In this document: positions 41,390-50,177 of the stretch, in pieces
Layout of the letters: the number at the start of each line of letters is the position of its first letter
Numbering within the stretch: the stretch's first letter is position 1
From: Thermosulfuriphilus ammonigenes
GTDB taxonomy: Bacteria > Desulfobacterota > Thermodesulfobacteria > Thermodesulfobacteriales > ST65
Direction: 5' to 3'
Length of the DNA: 64,000 nt
NCBI RefSeq assembly: GCF_011207455.1
Contig: NZ_CP048877.1
Span: 1,046,576 to 1,110,575, forward strand
The notes under the pieces: model-generated
The model's database searches: none
What the model was told of the DNA's origin: nothing
The model's input: the letters and a program-made list of their open reading frames with translations, nothing else
Position numbers and translations under genes: made by a program

Positions 41390-42745
41390 ATGGAGTTCTC
41401 TGCTCTGCTGACAGATCTTTATCAGCTGACCATGGCCGCCTGCTACTTTGAGGAGGGAATGGCCGAAGAGGCCACCTTTTCTCTGTTTGTCCGTCGTCTC
41501 CCTCAGAATCGGGCCTTTCTGGTAGCCGCCGGTCTGGATGAGGCCCTAAGGTACCTGGAATCGTTTCACTTTCGTCAAGAAGACCTGGCCTACCTGGAAA
41601 GACTGGGGCTCTTTAAGAGCAAGTTTCTTCAGTTTCTTGAGGGCCTACGTTTTACCGGCCAGGCCGCGGCCCTCCCTGAGGGAAGCATATTTTTTGCCAA
41701 CGAGCCAATCATCGAGATTACCGCCCCCATTATTGAGGCCCAGCTGGTGGAGACCTATCTCCTGAACATCTTTAATATCCAGACCATGGTAGCCACCAAG
41801 GCGGCCCGTTGTCTTCTGGCCGCCCCTGATAAGACTCTAGTAGATTTTGCCGCCCGAAGAACTCAAGGGGCCGACGCCAGCCTTAAGGTGGCCCGGGCCA
41901 GTTACCTGGCCGGATTCGCTGCTACTAGCAACGTCCTGGCCGGAAAGCTCTTCGGCCTTCCGGTAGTGGGAACCATGGCCCATTCTTTTATTGAGAGCTT
42001 CCCCAGGGAAATAGACGCCTTTCGATCCTTTGCCCGCCTTTTTCCCGAAAAAACGGTCCTTCTGATCGACACCTATGACACCCTGGCCGCGGCCCAAAAG
42101 GCGGTGGCCGTAGCCAAAGAACTGGCTGCCAAGGGCTATCGAATGCTTGGGGTAAGGCTTGACTCCGGAGACATCGCCTCTTTGGCCAAGGAGGTCCGCC
42201 GAATCCTGAACGAGGCAGGGCTTAATTACGTGAAGATCTTTGTCAGCGGTGGCCTTGATGAGTTCGCCATCCGGGATCTCCTTGATCAAGGAGCCCCTAT
42301 AGATGCCTTCGGAGTAGGAACCAAAATGGGAGTCTCTGCTGACGCCCCCTATCTGGATTCGGCCTATAAACTCGTCCGCTATGGACGTCGCCCGGTGGCC
42401 AAGCTGTCTGTGGGGAAGGCCACCTTGGCCGGAGACAAACAGGTCTTCAGAAAGGTAGAAGACGGCCAGATGATAGAAGACCTCATCGGCCTTCGAGAAG
42501 AGGCCATCCCCGAGGCCACCCCTCTCCTTGTCCCGGTAATGAAAGACGGAAAGCGTATTTTCTTTGAAGATCTGGCCACCTCAAGGGCGCGGTTCCAACA
42601 GGAGCTTTCCCAGCTGCCGGAAGGCCTAAAGGCCCTCTCCCCCCCCTTCCCCACCTACCCTGTGCGCCTCACCGAGGCCCTCTCCCATCTTCAGGAGGAA
42701 GTCCGCCAACGTCTCCTCAAAGAGACAGAGCATTCTAAATTTTAG
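41390..42745 (+). CDS. pncB: Nicotinate phosphoribosyltransferase
   Basis: 451 residues, the PncB2 length. N-terminal LLTDLYQLTMAA, FAARRTQGADA and VGTMAHSFI with the His that is phosphorylated, then VRLDSGD and GVGTKMGVS. It joins nicotinate to PRPP in the Preiss-Handler route. With pncA and nadB the cell has both salvage and de novo routes to NAD. Confidence 0.95.
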   Translation: MEFSALLTDLYQLTMAACYFEEGMAEEATFSLFVRRLPQNRAFLVAAGLDEALRYLESFHFRQEDLAYLERLGLFKSKFLQFLEGLRFTGQAAALPEGSIFFANEPIIEITAPIIEAQLVETYLLNIFNIQTMVATKAARCLLAAPDKTLVDFAARRTQGADASLKVARASYLAGFAATSNVLAGKLFGLPVVGTMAHSFIESFPREIDAFRSFARLFPEKTVLLIDTYDTLAAAQKAVAVAKELAAKGYRMLGVRLDSGDIASLAKEVRRILNEAGLNYVKIFVSGGLDEFAIRDLLDQGAPIDAFGVGTKMGVSADAPYLDSAYKLVRYGRRPVAKLSVGKATLAGDKQVFRKVEDGQMIEDLIGLREEAIPEATPLLVPVMKDGKRIFFEDLATSRARFQQELSQLPEGLKALSPPFPTYPVRLTEALSHLQEEVRQRLLKETEHSKF

Positions 42746-42815
42746 GATCTTAATTAAAGTAAAAGACTCCCCCAACCGAATATCTTAGAGAAAAAACTAT
42801 TCCGGAGGTTAAAGG

Positions 42816-44366
42816 GTGAAGATCTGGCAGAAGATTGCCCTGGGGTTCTTGGTGGTTGTCATCATCAATCTGGCCAACCTGTTGCTCCTGCTCCACCTAG
42901 AAGGCAAGGTCTTCCAGTATCAGGAGGAATCAAGCAAGGCCCAAAAAGATGTTCAGGAGCTTATCTACATAAAGGCCGGCCACATTCGCTGGAAGGTAAA
43001 TGTGCTCTCGGCCCTCCTCAACGAGGTTGCTCCCAAGGTAGAGTATGATCCTACCAAATGTTCCCTGGGGCGCTTCATGGCCCGAGTCCATCCTCAGAGC
43101 CCCGAAGAAGAAAAACTCTGGGCCTCTCTCAAAAAGTATCACACCCAGATGCACCTCAATGCCCAAAAGATGGCCCAGATGATAGAAGACGAAGAGGATT
43201 TTGAAGACGTAATCGTCCCTTTTTACAACGAAAAAATCAACGCTGTCTCTAAAAAAGTCCTTAAAAAATTAGACGAGCTGGTTGATCTCTATAACCAGCG
43301 GGCCCAAGGCCTTGAGGCTCGCTCAAATGGTGAGCTCCTCCTCCTTAAAAAGACCAGCCTTATGGCCAACATGATGACCATTATCTTGGCCGTGGTCTTC
43401 GGATTTTGGGTAATCAGAGCCGTAACCGGCCCCATAAAAGAAGTCTCCAGGGGGCTGTCTCGGGTGGCCCAGGGAGATTTCAGCCAGACCATCTCTGTCT
43501 CCGGCCGGGATGAAATCTCCCAGGTAGCCGAGGCCGTAAACGGGATGATTCTCTCTTTAAGGCCCCTTATCAAGAACATCGCCCAGGGTTCAAAGACCAT
43601 CAAAGAAGAGACCGAAAAGATGGCCACTTTTTCCGAAAACGCAGCCAAAGGCGGGGAGAAGGCCAGTTCCCGAGCCGACAGAATGCTTACAGAGATAGAA
43701 ACTGTGGTCCAGAGCGTCGAGGAGGAAGCCGCATCCATCAACGAGATCTCCTCTGCTATCAAAGAAATCAGCCAGAACACCACCCAGGCCAGCATGATCA
43801 CCAATGAGGCTGTGGATAAGGCCCAGAATGCCGGAGAGATCATCGGCCGGCTGAGCCAGGTCTCTCAAGACGTAGAAGGGATCATCAAACTCATTAGCTC
43901 CATTGCCGAGCAGACCAACCTTCTGGCCCTAAACGCCACCATTGAGGCCGCCCGGGCCGGGGAGGCGGGCAAGGGCTTTGCCGTGGTGGCCGGCGAGGTC
44001 AAGGAGCTGGCCCGCCAGACGGCAGCGGCCACAGAAGAGATCACGGAGAAGATCCGGGCCATGCAGTCTGAAAGTCAAGCTGCTGTCTCGGCTACCGAAT
44101 CTATTCTGAATATTATCGGACAGATAAACGACATCTCCTCCACTATTGCCGCAGCCGTAGAGGAGCAGACGGCCGTCATTGCTGACATCGCTTCCAAGGT
44201 GGAGGATCAAAAAGAAGGGGCCAGAATCCTCAAAAATGAAGCCCAAGAGGCCCAGCAGGCGGCCAAAGAGGCCGTAGCAGCGGCCCTGGTGAACCTAGAA
44301 AACATCAAAAAGCTCGTTCACCTGGCGGAAGACTTCGAACAGGAGGCCAGAAAGTTCCGGGTCTAA
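42816..44366 (+). CDS. Methyl-accepting chemotaxis protein with CZB-like sensor region
   Basis: 516 residues. TM1 (8-28), periplasmic domain (30-175), TM2 (185-205), HAMP (207-260) and the methyl-accepting signalling domain with the tip EQTNLLALNATIEAARAGE. The periplasmic part carries HIRWK, CSLGRFM and HTQMH, the order of zinc ligands in CZB domains (H...CxxG...HxxxH), which are normally cytoplasmic. The start is a GTG with CGGAGG 7 bp upstream. It could sense zinc, hypochlorite-like oxidants or another ligand. Confidence 0.9.
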   Translation: MKIWQKIALGFLVVVIINLANLLLLLHLEGKVFQYQEESSKAQKDVQELIYIKAGHIRWKVNVLSALLNEVAPKVEYDPTKCSLGRFMARVHPQSPEEEKLWASLKKYHTQMHLNAQKMAQMIEDEEDFEDVIVPFYNEKINAVSKKVLKKLDELVDLYNQRAQGLEARSNGELLLLKKTSLMANMMTIILAVVFGFWVIRAVTGPIKEVSRGLSRVAQGDFSQTISVSGRDEISQVAEAVNGMILSLRPLIKNIAQGSKTIKEETEKMATFSENAAKGGEKASSRADRMLTEIETVVQSVEEEAASINEISSAIKEISQNTTQASMITNEAVDKAQNAGEIIGRLSQVSQDVEGIIKLISSIAEQTNLLALNATIEAARAGEAGKGFAVVAGEVKELARQTAAATEEITEKIRAMQSESQAAVSATESILNIIGQINDISSTIAAAVEEQTAVIADIASKVEDQKEGARILKNEAQEAQQAAKEAVAAALVNLENIKKLVHLAEDFEQEARKFRV

Positions 44367-44370
44367 GGTG

Positions 44371-45336
44371 TCAGTCCGGATACACCGGGGCCAATTTCAG
44401 GCCAAAGTCCCGGTCTAGATCCACCGGAAGGCCATGGACCACGCCGCGCCCCTCGGCAATGGTCAGTTTGCGGCGATGAACGTCCTCAACCCATCGGGGC
44501 CGAGAGGCCTCAGCCCGGCGATGGGCCACCACCCGCATCTTCTCCACCTCAAGGGCTTCGGGGGGAAGATCTTTATCCAGCTCGGCAAAGTCCTGCCGAA
44601 TGATAACCTCCACCAGCGAGGGGATCCCGCCATTTTGAACTTTGATGTCAAACATGAGGGCGACCGCCCTCTCGGACCAGAGATCAAAATCAGCAGCCAG
44701 CCGGGAGGCAGCGGCAAAAAGCTCAGAGGCAGTCTCCACCTGAATGGCCTGAAACTCCGACAACCGCCCCAAAGTCTTAAAGTATCCGCGCCAGGGCTGA
44801 TAGAGACGGAAGCGATAATCCTGGATGGACCGGGCCCAGGCTAGTTGCTCCTCCCGATCGAGAGAGAGAACCTGGAGAAGGATCCCATAGTGTTCGCCAA
44901 AGACATCGGCCAAAAGATCCGGATATCTTTCATTCATCCGCAAAATAAGGGGCGGCAGTGATCCCTGACCAAAGTTCCACTGTAGGGCTCCAAAGGAAAG
45001 CCCCTGGCCGTCAAAGTCTCCCGTTAGCCCAGCAAAACACTCCGGAGGTAGCTCACCTGTTTCAAAGAGGCCCGTTAAGGCCAGAGAGCGATAGGCCAGC
45101 GATTCCTTATAGATCGAGGGCTCTGGTATCTCTTCCCCAAACAGGGCCCTCCAGGTCTCTGGCCCTACCCGGCCATCCACTAAAAGCCCCCGGGCCCGCT
45201 GAAAACGTCGTACAGCCGACTCCGTCCCCCCGCCAAAGTCTCCGTCTATCGGACCCAGATAAAGACCAAGCTGCTGGAGTGCCCTCTGGATCTTGATGAC
45301 CTCCCTTCCCTTGGAGCCGCGACGATAAACTATCAT
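44371..45336 (-). CDS. Peptidoglycan-binding protein with GH46-like hydrolase domain
   Basis: 321 residues. Residues 1-68 are a PG_binding_1 repeat (RGSKGREVIKIQRALQQLG...VDGRVGPETWRALF). From about 80 the sequence ALTGLFETG...GDFDGQGLSFGALQWNFGQG recalls the chitosanase/GH46 and lysozyme-like group, with Glu and Asp in the right order. No signal peptide is seen, so export would need another route. Operon with the DUF3108 gene (12-bp gap). Confidence 0.75.
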   Translation of the reverse strand: MIVYRRGSKGREVIKIQRALQQLGLYLGPIDGDFGGGTESAVRRFQRARGLLVDGRVGPETWRALFGEEIPEPSIYKESLAYRSLALTGLFETGELPPECFAGLTGDFDGQGLSFGALQWNFGQGSLPPLILRMNERYPDLLADVFGEHYGILLQVLSLDREEQLAWARSIQDYRFRLYQPWRGYFKTLGRLSEFQAIQVETASELFAAASRLAADFDLWSERAVALMFDIKVQNGGIPSLVEVIIRQDFAELDKDLPPEALEVEKMRVVAHRRAEASRPRWVEDVHRRKLTIAEGRGVVHGLPVDLDRDFGLKLAPVYPD

Positions 45337-45347
45337 GCCCTCCCCCT

Positions 45348-46085
45348 CTAGGGCCTGGGTCTGACAAGCCAGGCCGTAAGATGGCCAATGGTCAGGCGTC
45401 CGGTCACCTTGACCGGAAGACGGCGAGAGTCGGCTGTAAGCCAGACATGGATATCCCCTTTGCGACCAAAAACCCCCTCAAAGGGAACCTTAGGCCGAAG
45501 GTGGAGGACTTTCTTCCAGCCGCCGGTGACCTTTATCTCCTCGTAGCCCAAAAACTCCACCGGAACCCGATAAAAACGCCCGCCGGAAAAGGTCGGAACA
45601 TACTTGATCTCGCCAGGGGCAGAAAACTCAAGGTCTCTCAGATAAACAAAGGCGCTAATCTCATCAAAGGCCGGAAACTCTAAGCGGACTTCTTTTTTAA
45701 GACGGCCGTTTTTAAGCACCCGGACCACCCCGCCCCGGTAGTCAAAAAGATACTCCTTCTTTCGAGACCATTTTCCCTCGTTTTGGTCTATAAAAGACCT
45801 CACAGGATACGGGGGAGAGCCGGCCAGGATTGACTGCCAGAGATCCCGCACCGGGTAAAAAGTAGAGAGAAGCCTGGAGGATCTAGCGGTGGCGGTGATC
45901 ACTATCTCCCGGCTGTTTTTTTCTACTTTAAGATGGACCTTGCCCGCCGGAAGGCCAAACCATGTCACCCGGAAGACCAGGCTCTGAGAAGAAAAGGCCT
46001 CTGTGGCCGAAAGAGGAACGGCCCCCAAAAAGAAGAAAAGACAAAAAAATCCCCAAAAAACCCGCCAGATAAACTTACCAGGCAT
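45348..46085 (-). CDS. DUF3108 exported protein
   Basis: 245 residues from the ATG at 46085, preceded at 5 bp by AAGGAG; an upstream ATG at 46133 lacks such a site. The signal peptide (VFWGFFCLFFFLGAVPLSA) is followed by the DUF3108 pattern: beta-rich, LVFRVTWFGLPAGKVHLKV, and a C-terminal DIHVWLTADSRRLPVKV. Role unknown; it is probably periplasmic. Confidence 0.82.
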   Translation of the reverse strand: MPGKFIWRVFWGFFCLFFFLGAVPLSATEAFSSQSLVFRVTWFGLPAGKVHLKVEKNSREIVITATARSSRLLSTFYPVRDLWQSILAGSPPYPVRSFIDQNEGKWSRKKEYLFDYRGGVVRVLKNGRLKKEVRLEFPAFDEISAFVYLRDLEFSAPGEIKYVPTFSGGRFYRVPVEFLGYEEIKVTGGWKKVLHLRPKVPFEGVFGRKGDIHVWLTADSRRLPVKVTGRLTIGHLTAWLVRPRP

Positions 46086-46279
46086 GAAGACTCCTTTCTG
46101 AACCTTCTTCAGAAAATAGGAGAAGATGTTCAAATGGAAAAAATGCCCTTAAAGGTAAATGATAGAGCCTTTTAGATGTTTAGGCGACCTTTTTATCAGA
46201 CCTTCTCTCTTTTCCCCTTGACAAAAGACAGGATAGTAGAAAGAGCTTTTCTCCAGAAGATTCCAGAAGGAGGATAGCA

Positions 46280-46558
46280 ATGGCTAAAAAGAGGGTTCAT
46301 GTCTTTATCAGCGGGAAGGTCCAAGGGGTTTTCTTTCGGGCCTATACCCAGGAAGAGGCTCGCCGCCTTGGCCTCCGAGGCTGGGTTCGCAACCTGCCAG
46401 ATGGCCGGGTAGAGGCGATCTTTGAAGGTGAGGAGAAGGCCTTAGAGGAGATGATCCGCTGGTGCCACAAGGGATCTCCCGGGGCCCGAGTGACCGGAGT
46501 TGAAGTCATTGAGGAGCCTTATACAGGGGAGTTCTCCGACTTTCGCATCCGCTACTGA
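46280..46558 (+). CDS. acyP: Acylphosphatase
   Basis: 92 residues. The signature GKVQGVFFRAYTQEEA with the catalytic Arg, and GWVRNLPDGRVEAIFEG with the catalytic Asn, are intact. It hydrolyses carboxyl phosphates such as acetyl phosphate. Start ATG after GGAGG. Confidence 0.96.
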   Translation: MAKKRVHVFISGKVQGVFFRAYTQEEARRLGLRGWVRNLPDGRVEAIFEGEEKALEEMIRWCHKGSPGARVTGVEVIEEPYTGEFSDFRIRY

Positions 46559-46610
46559 AACTTGGCGGCGACTCCAGTTAAAGTGATCCTTTTAAGCAAG
46601 GAGGCTGTAG

Positions 46611-47741
46611 ATGATCAACATAGACCGCCTTACCAGAGAGTTTATCCGCTTAGCCACCATCGAAAGCCCCTCGCGCAAAGAGGGCAGACTGGCGACCTAT
46701 CTTCAGGAGGTCTTTGAATCTTTAGGAGCCCGGGTTCTTTTTGACGCCTCCGCAAGCCAAACCGGCTCCGAGGTAGGCAACATGGTGGTCAAGATCCCCG
46801 GAGGCCGGGGACAGGCCATCTTCTTCAACGCCCACCTGGATACCGTGAGCCCCGTAGAGGGGATTAAGGTCATCTTCCGGGACGGAGTTTTCTCCACCGA
46901 TGGCCGAACCATCCTGGGGGCTGACGACAAAAGTGCCATTGCCGCCCTGATTGAGGCCGTACGGGTCATCCAGGAGCAGGGTCTGGATCATCCTCCTCTG
47001 GAATTAGTCTTTACGGTTTGTGAGGAAATCGGTCTTCTGGGGGCCAAAAACCTGGGCTGGGAACTCATTGAGGCCCCCATGGGATATGCCCTGGACAACG
47101 AAGAGATTGATATCCTCATCAACCGGGCCCCTCAAGCTATTCGATTTCGGGCCCAGATATTGGGTCGCAGTGCTCATGCCGGGCTGGCCCCTGAGAAGGG
47201 GATAAACGCCATTAAGCTGGCGGCCAAGGCCCTGCTGGAGATGCCCTGTGGCCGAATAGATGAAGAGACCACCGCCAACGTGGGTATCATCCAAGGAGGA
47301 GTAGCTACCAACATTGTTCCCCCCGAGGTGACCATTGAGGGCGAGGCCAGAAGTCATGACAGCACCAAGCTTAAGCAGACCTGGCAGGCCATGGAGGCTG
47401 CTTTAATTAAGGCCTGCCAGACACTACCTCAGGGGCAAGACGGCCGGCCCAGTTACTCCTGGCAGATGGAAGAAGACTACCCCTTGATGAAAGTTCCCGA
47501 AGAACATCCTGTCATCAAGCTGGCCCTTCAGGCCGCCAAGGATGTGGGCCTTGATCTCAAGCTAGAGAAAACCGGTGGCGGAAGCGATGCCAACATCTTT
47601 AACGCCCACGGTCGAACTACGGTTATCCTGGGCACCGGGATGCGCGAGGTTCACACCACCAAGGAATATCTACGGTTAGAAGATCTGATAACCACCACCC
47701 GACTGGTCCTGGGAATTATCCGGGTAGCTGCCCGAGGCTAA
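46611..47741 (+). CDS. M20-family metallopeptidase (PepT/tripeptidase-like)
   Basis: 376 residues. Zinc ligands in FNAHLDTV (His, Asp), GADDKSA (Asp), CEEIGLLGA (catalytic Glu-Glu), LDNEE and the C-terminal His in EVHTTKE. A dimerisation domain lies between (GRSAHAGLAP). Substrate cannot be specified beyond peptide or aminoacyl amide. Its 3' end overlaps the convergent histidine kinase gene by 4 bp. Confidence 0.9.
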   Translation: MINIDRLTREFIRLATIESPSRKEGRLATYLQEVFESLGARVLFDASASQTGSEVGNMVVKIPGGRGQAIFFNAHLDTVSPVEGIKVIFRDGVFSTDGRTILGADDKSAIAALIEAVRVIQEQGLDHPPLELVFTVCEEIGLLGAKNLGWELIEAPMGYALDNEEIDILINRAPQAIRFRAQILGRSAHAGLAPEKGINAIKLAAKALLEMPCGRIDEETTANVGIIQGGVATNIVPPEVTIEGEARSHDSTKLKQTWQAMEAALIKACQTLPQGQDGRPSYSWQMEEDYPLMKVPEEHPVIKLALQAAKDVGLDLKLEKTGGGSDANIFNAHGRTTVILGTGMREVHTTKEYLRLEDLITTTRLVLGIIRVAARG

Positions 47742-49069
47742 AGAGGCAAAATGATCCGGGCCCGGGCCCCGCGAGGCTTTCGGTTTTCCAGCAAAAGCTT
47801 TCCGCCATGGGCCTCAATAATCTGACGACTGATAGCCAACCCCAGACCGGTGCCCTGAGGTTTGGTGGTAAAGAAAGGGCTAAAGAGCCGTCGGCTTACC
47901 TCCGGTGGAATCCCAGGCCCTTCATCCTCAACGAGAATCTCCACCTTCTGGCCGCCGCGCAAACAAATCGTAACTCCGCCCCGCCCCTTCATGGCCTCAG
48001 CAGCGTTGAGAATAAGATTCCAAAGCACCTGACGGATCTTGTCAGGATCCACCTCACTCCTGACAGAGGAGTCAAGGTCCAGCCGGAAGTCTATTTCCGG
48101 ATAGGCCTCACTGATTGCCTCCACCGTCTCTCTAATGAGCCCGGCCAAGGGGGTTGGCCGGCGCTGGAGCCTTATGGGGCGAGCCCGTTCAAGCATGTCC
48201 TGAACAATGCGCTCTATACGCCGGCATTCTCTAACAATAACCTCGGCCCGACGACGGGCCTCTTCATCCTGGAGGGTTTCTGTGAGCATCACCCCGGCCA
48301 GCTTGAGGCTGGTAAGGGGGTTTTTTACTTCGTGGGCAAAGCTGGCCGCCATTTGAGCGGCTGTATTCTGACGCTCCGCCACCAGAAGCCTCTGCTGGTA
48401 TTCCCTGAGCCGAACCAGCATTTCATTTATGGTTCGAGCTAGCTCTTTTATCTCTGGGGGGCCCTCCTCTGGAAGCTTAAGGCCTGTTTCTCCCTGGGAG
48501 ATGCGCCGGGCATACCGACAAAGTCTCTCCAGGGGCCGGCCCAGGTAGTAGCCGAGGTGATAGGAAACCACCAGAGCAAAGAGAAAGCCGCTTAGAGCCG
48601 TATAAAAGACCCCTATGGCCAGCCGTTTCTTAAACAGGCTTAGAGAGGATTCCGAGGAAACCAGGGAGATTATCAGCTTCGTCCCTCCTGGCAACCGAAC
48701 CAAAGAAAGGGCCTGACGTAGCGGCCCCCCGGTCGATCTGATTATTCGCTCACCAGCAAGTAGTTTTTCTAGCAAATCAGGGGTTAGCTGGGTCGGAACT
48801 TGGCCCATCAGGGCCTTATTGGTGGCCAAAAGCATCTTCCCCTGGAGATCATAAACGAAGATTTCCGCTTGAAGGAGTCTTTTAAGCCGAGGAAGGATCT
48901 GGGGTTGAAGCAGGAGGGGATCCTCGGCAATGGCCACCACTGCTCGATCCAGCTGACTGATAAGGGTCATATCCAGGATCTTTCCGGCAAAAGAGATGAT
49001 AGTATAAACAAAGAAGGCACATAGAAAGAGAATAAGTGCTGAAAAATAGACAATAATCCGTCTGATCAT
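47738..49069 (-). CDS. Sensor histidine kinase
   Basis: 443 residues. TM1 (6-28), an extracytoplasmic sensor (30-150), TM2 (155-175), HAMP (175-230), then the H-box FAHEVKNPLTSLK, N-box NLILNAAEAM and G-boxes DEGPGIPP and GTGLGLAIS. No response regulator is adjacent. The ATG lacks a Shine-Dalgarno and lies 7 bp after a -10 box, so the mRNA is probably leaderless. Confidence 0.93.
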   Translation of the reverse strand: MIRRIIVYFSALILFLCAFFVYTIISFAGKILDMTLISQLDRAVVAIAEDPLLLQPQILPRLKRLLQAEIFVYDLQGKMLLATNKALMGQVPTQLTPDLLEKLLAGERIIRSTGGPLRQALSLVRLPGGTKLIISLVSSESSLSLFKKRLAIGVFYTALSGFLFALVVSYHLGYYLGRPLERLCRYARRISQGETGLKLPEEGPPEIKELARTINEMLVRLREYQQRLLVAERQNTAAQMAASFAHEVKNPLTSLKLAGVMLTETLQDEEARRRAEVIVRECRRIERIVQDMLERARPIRLQRRPTPLAGLIRETVEAISEAYPEIDFRLDLDSSVRSEVDPDKIRQVLWNLILNAAEAMKGRGGVTICLRGGQKVEILVEDEGPGIPPEVSRRLFSPFFTTKPQGTGLGLAISRQIIEAHGGKLLLENRKPRGARARIILPL

Positions 49070-49075
49070 GATCGG

Positions 49076-49105
49076 ATCTTAGGGTGGCCAGGGAGGCGGT
49101 GTCAA
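49076..49105 (-). promoter_or_regulatory. Promoter of the histidine kinase gene, probably leaderless
   Basis: On the minus strand TTGACA (49105-49100), 18-bp spacer, TAAGAT (49081-49076), then 6 nt to the ATG at 49069. The transcript should start at or one base from the A of the ATG. Confidence 0.6.
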
Positions 49106-49113
49106 TCAAAAGC

Positions 49114-50073
49114 TCAGGGCAGGAAGGAAATCACCGTGTGTCGGTCTATCTGAAGAAACATATAAGGAACAAAAAGAAGGTGGACAGCCACCGCCAGAAT
49201 CACCAGAACAGGACGGGCCCCACCTGACAAAGAGGCCCTTTCTGCCTGCCAGCATCTTCCCCCTCTTAGGAGACAGACAAAGTTGTACATCACAAAACAC
49301 TCTACCGCAAAGGGAGGGAAACCCAAAAAACCAGGCAGAGGCATCTCAAACAGTTTGAGATCTCCCACCCAAGGCACCGTATATACCCATTTGGCCTGGG
49401 CCCAAAAGTTCCAAAACTCCCACAAAAAACCGCAGATCAGACCGGCCAGCAGAAGAAGATAAAATCGTTGGGGCCGCCCCTGCTGCCAGTCCTCAAGGAG
49501 AGAGTCACCACCAAATCGGTGATTGATGGGTTCAAGGAGAAAAATAAACCCGCCCCAAACCAGAGGAAAAAAATAAAGGGGCCAAATAACAGGCAGGACA
49601 AGGCAGACCAGCCCCAGGGCCACCAGAGGTAAGTAAAGCCGTTCCGGGGCACGCAGGGGAGGCACCCGAGAGCGGGCCCCGAAACCCAGAGTAAAAAGAA
49701 GCTCGTAGGTCTCAAAGAGACCGGGGAGAACCGTGGCGAAGGAAAGATAATAGCCTATCCAGCGAAGCGGCCGGTTGGCAATAATATCCACATAGTGCCA
49801 ATTTTTAAGGAAGAGGTTAAACCACTCGAAGACAAGCCAGAAAAAAACCGACCAGGGGAGGAGAAGAAAGAATTCCCGACGCCGGCTTTTAAAGAGAGAG
49901 TTTCCCTTCAGGTAATAAATCAGGGCATCTATGGCAAAGATATAGGACCACCAGGCGATAAGGTAGAACCATTGCCTGACCAAGGCCTGGCCGGAGAAAA
50001 GGAGGATCTCTCCGATCACCAAAACCCCGATGGCCAGCAGACCATAGGCAGGAAAGGAGCGCTTTCTGGACAA
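49114..50073 (-). CDS. Integral membrane protein of unknown function
   Basis: 319 residues with about eight hydrophobic helices and many aromatic residues (FFWLVFEWFNLFLKNWHYVD, FLWEFWNFWAQAKWVYTVP). I do not recognise a family. The TTG start at 50073 is preceded by GGAGG at 7 bp. It is divergent from the HDOD-GGDEF gene. Confidence 0.75.
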   Translation of the reverse strand: MSRKRSFPAYGLLAIGVLVIGEILLFSGQALVRQWFYLIAWWSYIFAIDALIYYLKGNSLFKSRRREFFLLLPWSVFFWLVFEWFNLFLKNWHYVDIIANRPLRWIGYYLSFATVLPGLFETYELLFTLGFGARSRVPPLRAPERLYLPLVALGLVCLVLPVIWPLYFFPLVWGGFIFLLEPINHRFGGDSLLEDWQQGRPQRFYLLLLAGLICGFLWEFWNFWAQAKWVYTVPWVGDLKLFEMPLPGFLGFPPFAVECFVMYNFVCLLRGGRCWQAERASLSGGARPVLVILAVAVHLLFVPYMFLQIDRHTVISFLP

Positions 50074-50177
50074 GATTTACCTCCAAGTACGGATCTGGCC
50101 CCTTGTTTGCTGACCGCATCAAGACAGTTAATAAAATAATCTTTTCTGCCGACTCCTTAAAGAAAAAGAAGAAAAGT

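Noticed and set aside
46218-46246. TTGACA upstream of acyP as a promoter
   Set aside because: No acceptable -10 box at 15-19 bp.
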